From the NCBI GenBank assembly GCA_013911415.1, contig JACETI010000007.1, positions 1-64,000 of the forward strand: 64,000 bases of DNA. The letters run 5' to 3'. The DNA is from Legionella sp. Its GTDB lineage: Bacteria > Pseudomonadota > Gammaproteobacteria > Legionellales > Legionellaceae. Made by a program: the position numbers and the translations under genes. Position 1 is the first letter of the stretch, and every line of letters begins with the position of its first letter. Below are positions 18,050 to 25,454 of the stretch, in pieces. The notes under the pieces are model-generated. The model worked only from the letters and a program-made list of their open reading frames with translations, did not search any database and was not told where the DNA came from.

Positions 18050-18108
18050 TGCCCTAAATTGATTCAATAATGACGAAAATTTATTTACATCAATAAGTAT
18101 TTAGGGCA
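18050..18108. other. Long two-tier inverted repeat, possible structured 3-prime end or small RNA
   Basis: TGCCCTAAAT (18050-18059) pairs with ATTTAGGGCA (18099-18108), and inside it TTGAT (18059-18063) can pair with ATCAA (89-93 of the 18000 block). The structure lies 47 nt past the stop of the 244-aa orphan gene in the otherwise empty 17851-18154 gap, in which no gene was seen. It could be a terminator-like 3-prime structure, a small RNA or a miniature repeat. Confidence 0.35.
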
Positions 18109-18154
18109 TTTAATACTGAAGCCATCCGCCGAAACTACTAAAAAACGCCCTTTG

Positions 18155-18889
18155 TTACATTTTTGGCGATCGAGCTTCTGTGCCAGAATCTAATGCGGCC
18201 GCATCACATTCTACAATATTATCTACCTTGCCCGTAGTTGGGACAATAGGATCTGTTTCAATTACTTGATTAGGCTCATCGTCAATCACGATAGGATGGA
18301 GCGGATCACTTCCCAGCGCTAAGCTTTTAGGCTCTTCACCCGTTGCTTGAGGCTTCTCCACCTGATCAGCCTCAATGCCGGCCACAGGAGGACGAACTGC
18401 ATGGGTAGAAATTGGCGCCCGAGGAGCACGTCTGAAAAAACTTGTATTTTCTGACCATGCGTGGTATCCGATAGCACAGCAAGCTGTGCAGGCTCTAGCA
18501 GTTAACGCTGCACCTAGTAGCACTGCTTCACCAATCAGACCGTCAACAATTGTTTGACCCCAGTCATTATCATTACTTAAGACCAATTTACCCATTAATG
18601 GCGCAGTTAGGCTGGCTGCTACGCCGAGTAGAGCAGTCCCCAGATTCAAGCGCCATGAAGCTGGTGTATCTGATGCGTTCCGAAGTACGCGATTAATCGC
18701 GCCTGCAATTGCTCCCGTGAGGGATCCTCCCACTAATACTGTCAATGCTTCATTCGAAACATTTTGATCATTAATAGCTGCGCCCATGGCTGTTACGGCT
18801 GCTCCTCCTGGCCCAAACAATACTGTCCCTGAGATTGCACCGGTTATTCCGCCAGCTACTATATCAATACATACGCTATTCTCTCTCAT
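18155..18889 (-). CDS. Orphan Gly/Ala-rich membrane protein with acidic Pro-rich tail; effector candidate
   Basis: No family was recognised in this 244-aa protein. Residues 10-145 hold four Gly/Ala-rich hydrophobic segments (about 10-40, 48-66, 83-104, 115-145) of the glycine-zipper kind, able to insert in membranes. Residues 150-244 are hydrophilic, rich in Pro, Asp and Glu, and include HPIVIDDEP at about 198-206, which fits the consensus of a eukaryotic SUMO-interacting motif (hydrophobic triplet followed by acids). No signal peptide precedes the first segment. ATG 18889 has AGGA upstream. The gene is isolated in an accessory stretch, beside a very AT-rich gap. A host-membrane-targeted effector is possible but unproven. 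Confidence 0.7.
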   Translation of the reverse strand: MRENSVCIDIVAGGITGAISGTVLFGPGGAAVTAMGAAINDQNVSNEALTVLVGGSLTGAIAGAINRVLRNASDTPASWRLNLGTALLGVAASLTAPLMGKLVLSNDNDWGQTIVDGLIGEAVLLGAALTARACTACCAIGYHAWSENTSFFRRAPRAPISTHAVRPPVAGIEADQVEKPQATGEEPKSLALGSDPLHPIVIDDEPNQVIETDPIVPTTGKVDNIVECDAAALDSGTEARSPKM

Positions 18890-19514
18890 AGTATCCTTTT
18901 GATTTTATTTTGTTTTTATTTTTATTTTTAATACAACTTTCATCGAAATGATGAAATCAATACCATTTCGATCTAAATCTAATTTTCCGGCAGATATATT
19001 ATATGAATTTCCTTTTTTCAAATAGATTGTTTAAGAAATTTTATTCAGTCTCAGCTATCTATTATCTTTAGATAATTCGCTCGTTTAATCTTATTAAATG
19101 ATTTTTTTTATCGTTTTGCTGAAAATTTATTCATCCAATTAATAAGATTCATATCAATATATAATTGATTAAAAAATAATATTTTTATTAATTTTTTTGG
19201 TTTTTGGTGCTTGCTATCGATAAACAATAAAAATCTTTATTATCTATAAAATTTTCTATTAAAATCAGGTAAATTTGATAATCAATTATTTTTAAACTAA
19301 TCTATAAACAATAGGATTGAAAACATAAGTGTTTTTAAATGGAATAATCATAAATCAATTACCCAAATTACAAAGATATAATCTTCATTAAAAATTTTCA
19401 CTTATCTTAAAACATCCTTTATAAAATTTTTCATATAGCCACTATTTTTTTTCAATCAGTTTTTTACTGATTTTAGGGTACATGATGCACTTATGTTACT
19501 AAGTAAGGAGAGCG
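18890..19514. other. 625-bp very AT-rich gap, no gene seen
   Basis: The stretch between the two divergent genes is dominated by A/T runs and has no credible coding frame, RNA gene or long inverted repeat. It presumably carries the promoters of the 244-aa orphan (left) and the hemerythrin (right). Such DNA is a likely nucleoid-protein target or the scar of lost sequence. Confidence 0.5.
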
Positions 19515-19517
19515 ATG

Positions 19518-19955
19518 ATGAATGCCATTGATTTTTTAAAAAAAGAACATAATAAAGTAAGAGAGATGTTAACATTGATTGAAGATCACCTTGATTCAAA
19601 AGAAACAAAAAAAGAAAAATTCAATAAATTATCCGCAATGCTGTTACGACACGAACACATGGAACATGAAATCTGGTATCCTCATTTTAAAAACGATTTA
19701 AGCGATGAAGTGCAACATCTTATCAAAGAAGAAAAAATTGCCGAAAGGGAAATTAACAAATTGCAAAATCTCTATGAGAGCAGCAATCAAGTTTGGGCAG
19801 ATGCTTTCAAAAAATTTAAAATGGCCGTTGAAAATCATGCTGAAGAAGAAGAAAAATCACTCTTTCCTGAAGTAAAGCATTTACTCAGTGCCTCCAAGTT
19901 GAACGCTATCGGAAAAGCAATGGAAAATTACGATACTGATAACCCTATTAATTAG
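19518..19955 (+). CDS. Hemerythrin-like HHE-domain protein
   Basis: A 145-aa four-helix-bundle protein of the HHE/hemerythrin family, binding a di-iron centre for oxygen, NO or redox sensing or iron storage. Iron-ligand positions are visible: KKEHNKVREML (first His), RHEHMEHEIWYPHF (His/Glu pairs), ENHAEEEEKSLFPEV (His...Glu). The AAGGAG at 19505-19510 is seven bases before the second ATG (19518) and only four from the first (19515), so the second is preferred. The gene is single and followed by a strong terminator. Function beyond di-iron binding is not shown by sequence. Confidence 0.9.
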   Translation: MNAIDFLKKEHNKVREMLTLIEDHLDSKETKKEKFNKLSAMLLRHEHMEHEIWYPHFKNDLSDEVQHLIKEEKIAEREINKLQNLYESSNQVWADAFKKFKMAVENHAEEEEKSLFPEVKHLLSASKLNAIGKAMENYDTDNPIN

Positions 19956-19982
19956 AAAAAAATAAAAATTAAAAAAGCATAT

Positions 19983-20007
19983 AAAGCCCTTAAAAGGGCT
20001 TTTTTTA
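19983..20007 (+). terminator. Intrinsic terminator of the hemerythrin gene
   Basis: AAAGCCCT (19983-19990) and AGGGCTTT (19995-20002) form an 8-bp stem with a TAAA loop, running into a T-tract to 20006. This is the only textbook rho-independent terminator found in the window. Confidence 0.9.
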
Positions 20008-20026
20008 TATCAAAATCAAACCAAAA

Positions 20027-20046
20027 GTTAATATTTTGTTAATTTT
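20027..20046 (+). promoter_or_regulatory. PmrA-type box (tandem TTAAT repeat, 11-bp period)
   Basis: gTTAATatT (20027-20035) and gTTAATttT (20038-20046) are direct repeats with an 11-bp period, differing from the Legionella/Coxiella PmrA consensus at the first base of each half. The box ends seven bases before TATAAT, exactly as at 5362-5394, and 53 bases before the start codon. Confidence 0.7.
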
Positions 20047-20053
20047 ATTTATA

Positions 20054-20059
20054 TATAAT
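20054..20059 (+). promoter_or_regulatory. -10 element of the 356-aa orphan gene
   Basis: A perfect TATAAT with no -35 match other than the PmrA-like box. The predicted start is near 20066, and the leader is about 34 nt. Confidence 0.6.
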
Positions 20060-20099
20060 AAAAGGCCTTGATTAATTCACTCAGTGATAGGAGTTTTCA

Positions 20100-21170
20100 G
20101 TGCCCAAAAAGAACGACTTAAAAGCGGAGTTACGTGCTAGAAAATACGAAAAAACACAGTTTACAAAACTTGGACAAATTCTGGCCAACAATTACGCATA
20201 TACTGATATAGCTTTTTTACTCCTTCAAAAAACGCGTGAGTCCTTAGAATTTAAGGATTTCCTCGCTCGGTTTGATCAAGATACTTCTTTTGACGAGCCG
20301 ACTGATCTACTAACGTTTATAGAGATTAAAAATCTTCTTACCCAATTGGGCTTGAACAATCTTCTTGAGAAAAATACCTATTTTATCACGAGCGATCCTT
20401 CAAATATTGCGCATAGTGTTCGATCTCAAGAAAGCTTATCTGAAGAAAAGCAAAGCATGCTTGTTTATCAATTACGACCGATAACTTCAGTCTCTTACCA
20501 AAAAGATAATTTATTAGAGCGCAAACCGATCACCGTTAAGAGAGTGACTGAACAATGTCTGCACGCCTGTAAAATCATTGAAGATAAAATTCAGCGACTA
20601 GAAGATAATATTCTTCAATTAGAAAAGCGCCTACTTACCCATGAAGACCCCAAAATTACAATACCAACAAAAAAGTTGAATGATCATAATAACTTAAGCC
20701 CCATTAGCTCGCCCGAAACAGCCAGTCCTTCCCCGGTTTTAATACATACGCCTGTGAAAATAGAAAACCCCCAGAAAAAAATATTCATAAAGTGTGACGA
20801 AAATAATTTACCCAGCGATTTCAACGTTCCGGTAAGTCACTTGTCTACGAACTCTTTTGAGATAAATGGTCTTAATCAAAATCATTCTAATACCCCTAAC
20901 CGTCTATTTAGGAATAAAGAAGACCAAGGCAAAGACAGGGCTTATACAAAAAATACCCTGCCCTCTTGCTTTAAAAAAAATAAATCCAATGATAAACCTA
21001 AACAAGTAAAATTTTCTGATTGGAATCAAGCGCGTTATGATCTTCCGCTCACAGATTCTAGCTATTATTTATTTGCAAAAGGCAGCAAGCAAGAGTTAAA
21101 GGAGATGCTAACAAATTACGTTAATCCTGATCATATAAAAGCATTGATGAAGCTCAACCAACCAGGTTAA
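20100..21170 (+). CDS. Orphan 356-aa protein behind a PmrA-like promoter; effector candidate
   Basis: No family was recognised. The GTG at 20100 has AGGAG six bases upstream, which sets the start. Residues 1-130 are helical and Leu-rich; residues 150-185 form a likely short coiled coil (IIEDKIQRLEDNILQLEKRL). Residues 190-310 are low-complexity, rich in Pro, Asn, Ser and Lys and probably disordered. The last 45 residues look folded again (YYLFAKGSKQELKEML, then DHIKALMKL). There is no signal peptide or membrane segment. Promoter layout matches that of the 697-aa orphan and suggests PmrA control, hence a Dot/Icm substrate by analogy. Confidence 0.75.
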   Translation: MPKKNDLKAELRARKYEKTQFTKLGQILANNYAYTDIAFLLLQKTRESLEFKDFLARFDQDTSFDEPTDLLTFIEIKNLLTQLGLNNLLEKNTYFITSDPSNIAHSVRSQESLSEEKQSMLVYQLRPITSVSYQKDNLLERKPITVKRVTEQCLHACKIIEDKIQRLEDNILQLEKRLLTHEDPKITIPTKKLNDHNNLSPISSPETASPSPVLIHTPVKIENPQKKIFIKCDENNLPSDFNVPVSHLSTNSFEINGLNQNHSNTPNRLFRNKEDQGKDRAYTKNTLPSCFKKNKSNDKPKQVKFSDWNQARYDLPLTDSSYYLFAKGSKQELKEMLTNYVNPDHIKALMKLNQPG

Positions 21171-21172
21171 GT

Positions 21173-21198
21173 TTACCTACTCAAAGTAAGTAGTGTAA
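21173..21198 (+). terminator. Weak terminator-like hairpin after the 356-aa orphan gene
   Basis: TTAC and CTACT pair with AGTAG and GTAA, with one bulged base, around a 7-nt loop; TTTCT follows. It starts two bases past the stop codon. Confidence 0.35.
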
Positions 21199-21291
21199 TT
21201 TCTATATAAAACAGGAGCAGACACTTCGTAAGTTAGACTTAATGGGAAAGGAGTATGGAGGATAAGGGTTTTAGCTTTGGTGCTAAAATTA

Positions 21292-21990
21292 TCAGTCATC
21301 AAATGACATCGCCCTGACCTGCCATACCTTACCTTTATATAGCATATATACTTTCGGAAATCGTAAGCCGGTTAGTTCTTTAAATTGCATCGAATTAATA
21401 TCAAGCCCCCCTGTGAAACTACCAAATGCAGGAAGAATCATCGTATGGTCATCTAAAATCAAACATTTCCCAGCAATTGCTTTTACATAAATTTTTGGAT
21501 GATAGTGACCGACAATTTGATACGAAGAATGTGCTTCAACATCATGAGAAAATACTAGCCCTTGAAAACAAAATTTTGGGAGAAAGGTTACATTAGGAAG
21601 TGCTTGAAACACCGTGCCTTTATCATGATTCCCTAAAACCCAATACGTATGCTCAACCTTACTACAAATATCTTTTAGCCATTGCTTATTCGGCTCGGCC
21701 ATCCGTTTTAATGCATTTGGGTCGTGAAAATTATCCCCTAACGTTAGTAAACGCTTTGGCCGATAATCGGTTATTAAACTATGCAAACGAAACAGTGTAT
21801 CCCGCGTGTCGTGTAAGGGTAACACTTGTCCTTGTTCTGCCAAATAAGAGGCTTTTTCAAGGTGCATATCGGCGACAATCAACATTTGTTGCGCAGGCCA
21901 ATATACAACACCAGCACCGTCAATAATCCACTGGTTCTTTGCAAAAAAAAATTCTTTGGCCTTCCTAGGATTTAAGCAATCATTCGACAA
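21292..21990 (-). CDS. pdeM: Ligase-associated metallophosphoesterase PdeM
   Basis: Calcineurin-like phosphoesterase of the ligase-associated DNA damage response set (232 aa). Metal-binding motifs in order: MLIVADMHLEKASYL (DxH), LLTLGDNFHD (GDxxHD), YWVLGNHDKG (GNHD), and the C-terminal VGHYHPK (GHxH). The start overlaps the helicase stop by 11 bp, so the two are in one transcript. Its partners in many bacteria are exactly the helicase, exonuclease and ligase found next to it here. A nuclease role in DNA end processing is inferred from this conserved association. Confidence 0.92.
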   Translation of the reverse strand: MSNDCLNPRKAKEFFFAKNQWIIDGAGVVYWPAQQMLIVADMHLEKASYLAEQGQVLPLHDTRDTLFRLHSLITDYRPKRLLTLGDNFHDPNALKRMAEPNKQWLKDICSKVEHTYWVLGNHDKGTVFQALPNVTFLPKFCFQGLVFSHDVEAHSSYQIVGHYHPKIYVKAIAGKCLILDDHTMILPAFGSFTGGLDINSMQFKELTGLRFPKVYMLYKGKVWQVRAMSFDD

Positions 21991-24427
21991 TGTTTTTTGT
22001 CTCTCTCATTAATGCATTTGCTTCAGCGTCTAGCTCTTCGAGCGATAGAATTTCTTCTACCGCTTCACCCTTCAACCTTTCTGTGGTAAATGCGGTCAAT
22101 AAAGGTATCGCAAACGGTGATGGATGGGGTAATGCAATGATTGTGACCTGTTGCTGAATGTTTTTCAAAAGCGCCATTACGCGGTCGATTGCTAGAAAAT
22201 GCTTTTGCACTTCTTCTGCTGTGATTGCCAATAAAATATGATTGGGTTCATATCGATGCAGTGCATCGTAAATCAAATCCGTACTAAAGGTAACCTGTTT
22301 CATTGTTTTGCGTTTTCCAGCACTTTGTCGCTCAATTAAACCTGAAATAATCGCAATTTCACGAAACGTCCGTTTTAATAAACTAGAATCTTTTAGCCAG
22401 TCGTTTAATTCCTCTTCAACACAGTTGATTGTTAATAAAGTATTTATTTCCTCCTGCTTAAGTTTCCTCTGACTATTTATTGCCAAACCATAATCCGTTA
22501 CGGTAAAACTTCTAGGCTTTAAATGTTGTTTTTCCAAATGTCTTGTAACTAACATCCCTAAGGTGTAATTGGCCTGTTTCCCAATAAAATTATGAATGAC
22601 AAGGTAGTGGTTTTTTCTATAGATAAATTGCTCAATTAGCAATTGACCTTCTTTCGGCAGATGAGATAATTTTTTTTGAAAAACAAGCCACTCCTGGACA
22701 TTCTCCGGCAACCTTTTCCAAGCGTGTGGATTGTTTATGAGATGACTGACTTCTGTGGCCAGCGAACGCGTCAAAGGGAGTGTTCCACCTGCATAAGAGG
22801 GTAATTGCGCTTGTGTGCGTGTGCTTTTCTTAACTTCAAGGTACAAATCACGAATTCTTATGAATTCGAGAATCTCTCCTGCAAATACAAAGGTCTCACC
22901 TTGAACCAATTGTTGTGCAAAAGATTCTTCCACCTCCCCCACAATCTTATCTTTGCGGCGATTCAAGATTTTTACGCGCAAACGCGCAGCTTCGATAATC
23001 GTTCCAATGTTTTGCCGATGTCGTCGCATGACTTTGGTATTTGCGACTATGTAATGCTTACTATCAAGGCTGACCAAGCGGTGATATTGCTGATAGTGTT
23101 TCAAGGTGTAACCGCCGTTTACTGCAAATTGAAACAATTGACCAAATGTCTTTTTGGTTAAATGCTGGTAAGGCCACGCCTTGCGAACAATTTGATAAAG
23201 CCTACTCATGGTCACTGCCTCGCTACAAGCGGCATTCATGATAAATTGGATAACAACATCAAGTGAACCTGGCTTCAATGGTTCGTTGTCGAACTGCCCC
23301 TTCTCGATCGCTTGAATAAACGCTTCACACTCTAAAGCTTCGAAACAATTGGCAGGAACGAAGCCAGCATGGCTACGTGCGCTCAAACGATGATTGGAGC
23401 GTCCGATCCTCTGAATTAATCGGTTAATACCATGCGGCGCTCCCACTTGAATGACAAAATCTACATGATCCCAATCTATGCCTAACTCAAGCGCAGAAGT
23501 CGTTATCACGGCTTTTAGCTGACCGAGGGACATTGCTTTTTCTACCTTTATCCGTTGTTCCTTTTCTAAGGAACCATGATAGAGGCCAATACGCTCATTA
23601 GCAGTATTTACTTGCCAAAGTGACTGAAAAATAAATTCAGCCTGTGCACGGGTATTAACAAAAATGAGAGAAAGTTTATGCCGTCTAATCGTTTTATATA
23701 AATCGTCAATAGCATACCGCGCTAAAAAACCACCATAAGGGATTGGTTTTTTTACTAAGGTTTTAATTGTCGGTTTTTTTTGCCCTATTTTTTCAATGAC
23801 GTCTACTTTTTGCTTATCATTTGCCAACCAGGCCGCAAGCAGCTGAGGATTGCCAATGGTTGCGGAAAGACCAATCCTTAGAGCGTCCGGCGCAAAAGTG
23901 TTGACTTGTGCAAGAGCAAGCGACAATAAATCGCCTCTTTTTGTCGCCGCAAAGCTATGGATCTCATCCACTATAATAACGTTTAAAGATTTAAAAAAAT
24001 CCTGTGCTGAGCTATAAGATAAAAGAAGCATTAAGGATTCGGGGGTGGTTAATAAAAGATGGGGAGGGTTGTTACGCTGTCTCAGGCGCTGATAAGAAGA
24101 AGTATCGCCGGTTCGAACCGCAACCTCAATGTTTAACCCCATTTGCTTAATTGGATCAAGTAAATTGTTTTGAATATCGTTAGTGAGTGCTTTTAGCGGT
24201 GAAATATAAAGGGTGTGCAGCCCCTTTCTTGGCGTCGCTTGCAGATCGACTAAGCTCGGCAGAAAGCTCGCGAGCGTTTTGCCACCACCAGTAGGTGCAA
24301 TCAGTAAGGTTGACGCGCGTTTACCAAATTGCTTAAACATCGCTTTTTGGTAAGAATGGAGTCTCCATCTCTTTTGCGTAAACCAAGCCAATAGATAAGA
24401 TGGTATCACCATGTTAGCATCCACCAT
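21980..24427 (-). CDS. Ligase-associated DEXH-box DNA helicase (Lhr-like)
   Basis: Superfamily 2 helicase of the Lhr-core type (815 aa). Visible motifs: Q-motif-like LHSYQKAMF, Walker A IAPTGGGKTLAS with Lys50, motif Ia YISPLKALTNDI, Walker B VDEIHSF (DEIH), motif III LSATIGN, and helicase C motifs GLYHGSLEKEQR and QRIGRSNHR (motif VI). A C-terminal Lhr-specific winged-helix/beta domain follows. It is co-oriented with pdeM and divergent from the exonuclease with only 17 bp between start codons, so the promoters must overlap the coding regions. It probably unwinds DNA for the nuclease/ligase set. Confidence 0.92.
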   Translation of the reverse strand: MVDANMVIPSYLLAWFTQKRWRLHSYQKAMFKQFGKRASTLLIAPTGGGKTLASFLPSLVDLQATPRKGLHTLYISPLKALTNDIQNNLLDPIKQMGLNIEVAVRTGDTSSYQRLRQRNNPPHLLLTTPESLMLLLSYSSAQDFFKSLNVIIVDEIHSFAATKRGDLLSLALAQVNTFAPDALRIGLSATIGNPQLLAAWLANDKQKVDVIEKIGQKKPTIKTLVKKPIPYGGFLARYAIDDLYKTIRRHKLSLIFVNTRAQAEFIFQSLWQVNTANERIGLYHGSLEKEQRIKVEKAMSLGQLKAVITTSALELGIDWDHVDFVIQVGAPHGINRLIQRIGRSNHRLSARSHAGFVPANCFEALECEAFIQAIEKGQFDNEPLKPGSLDVVIQFIMNAACSEAVTMSRLYQIVRKAWPYQHLTKKTFGQLFQFAVNGGYTLKHYQQYHRLVSLDSKHYIVANTKVMRRHRQNIGTIIEAARLRVKILNRRKDKIVGEVEESFAQQLVQGETFVFAGEILEFIRIRDLYLEVKKSTRTQAQLPSYAGGTLPLTRSLATEVSHLINNPHAWKRLPENVQEWLVFQKKLSHLPKEGQLLIEQFIYRKNHYLVIHNFIGKQANYTLGMLVTRHLEKQHLKPRSFTVTDYGLAINSQRKLKQEEINTLLTINCVEEELNDWLKDSSLLKRTFREIAIISGLIERQSAGKRKTMKQVTFSTDLIYDALHRYEPNHILLAITAEEVQKHFLAIDRVMALLKNIQQQVTIIALPHPSPFAIPLLTAFTTERLKGEAVEEILSLEELDAEANALMRETKNIVE

Positions 24428-24444
24428 AAAAGGGGGTTGGAATA

Positions 24445-25452
24445 ATGACTCATCCTAAAAAGTGGTTAACCATTAAGCCAGAAGGTTTATATTGCCTGCC
24501 TGGTCAATTTTTTATTGACCCCGTATTACCTGTTGATACAGCTATCATAACACATGGTCATGCCGACCATGCGCGACCTAATCACCATACCGTGTGGGCA
24601 ACACCAGAAACGATAGCAATTATGCAAGCACGCTACGGTGAAGAGTCTGCGCGGCAATTTAAGCCTTTGAGTTATAAACAACAAACAACTATAAACGGTG
24701 TTGAGTTTTATCTCTTACCTGCCGGGCATATTTTAGGAAGCGCACAAGTCGCATTAATCTATCAAGGAAAGAAAGTCATTGTTTCGGGCGATTACAAACG
24801 CCGTTTTGATCCAACCTGCCAGCCATTTTCGGTCGAAAATTGTGACCTTTTTATTACAGAAGCCACTTTTGGTTTACCCGTTTTCAAGCACCCACCGATT
24901 AAAAGTGAGCTCAACAAACTTTTAAATTCATTAAAGATGTTTCCTGAACGATGTCATTTGGTCGGAGCATATGCCCTTGGCAAATGCCAACGACTGATTA
25001 TGACCTTACGAGACATGGGCTATTTAGAAACCATCTACTTGCATGGCGCCATGAGTAAACTTTGCTCGCTCTATCAAGCTCACGGCTGCAACTTAGGCGA
25101 TATTGCGCCGGCAACTGACTTAACTCAGCAAACTGCGGCTGGAAAAATTGTTATTTGCCCTCCGAGTGCACTTCATGATCGTTGGAGCAGACGCTTTGGG
25201 TCACTGATCGTAGCTCATGCCTCTGGATGGATGCAAATACGTGCGCGCGCTAAACAAAAAGGGGTCGATTTGCCTTTGATCATTTCAGACCATGCCGATT
25301 GGCCTGAGTTAATACAGACACTTGAAGAAATTCAGCCGCAAGAAGTTTGGGTTACACATGGTCGTGAAGATGCGCTGGTTTATTACGCAAATCAACTTGG
25401 TTTTAAAGCGCAGGCGCTTTATTTGTTAGGCTATGAAGAAGACGAGGATTAG
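24445..25452 (+). CDS. Ligase-associated DNA exonuclease (metallo-beta-lactamase fold)
   Basis: A 335-aa metallo-beta-lactamase/beta-CASP-like nuclease found linked to ATP-dependent DNA ligases. The zinc motif ITHGHADHARPNH (His37, His39, Asp41, His42) is followed by PAGHILGSAQV and VSGDYKRRFDPTC (next ligands), then by a C-terminal SDHADWPEL and VWVTHGREDAL. AGGGGG lies upstream of ATG 24445. It is followed two bases later by the ligase gene, so the pair is an operon. It is related to SNM1/Artemis-type nucleases; polarity and substrate are not shown by sequence. Confidence 0.92.
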   Translation: MTHPKKWLTIKPEGLYCLPGQFFIDPVLPVDTAIITHGHADHARPNHHTVWATPETIAIMQARYGEESARQFKPLSYKQQTTINGVEFYLLPAGHILGSAQVALIYQGKKVIVSGDYKRRFDPTCQPFSVENCDLFITEATFGLPVFKHPPIKSELNKLLNSLKMFPERCHLVGAYALGKCQRLIMTLRDMGYLETIYLHGAMSKLCSLYQAHGCNLGDIAPATDLTQQTAAGKIVICPPSALHDRWSRRFGSLIVAHASGWMQIRARAKQKGVDLPLIISDHADWPELIQTLEEIQPQEVWVTHGREDALVYYANQLGFKAQALYLLGYEEDED

Positions 25453-25454
25453 CC

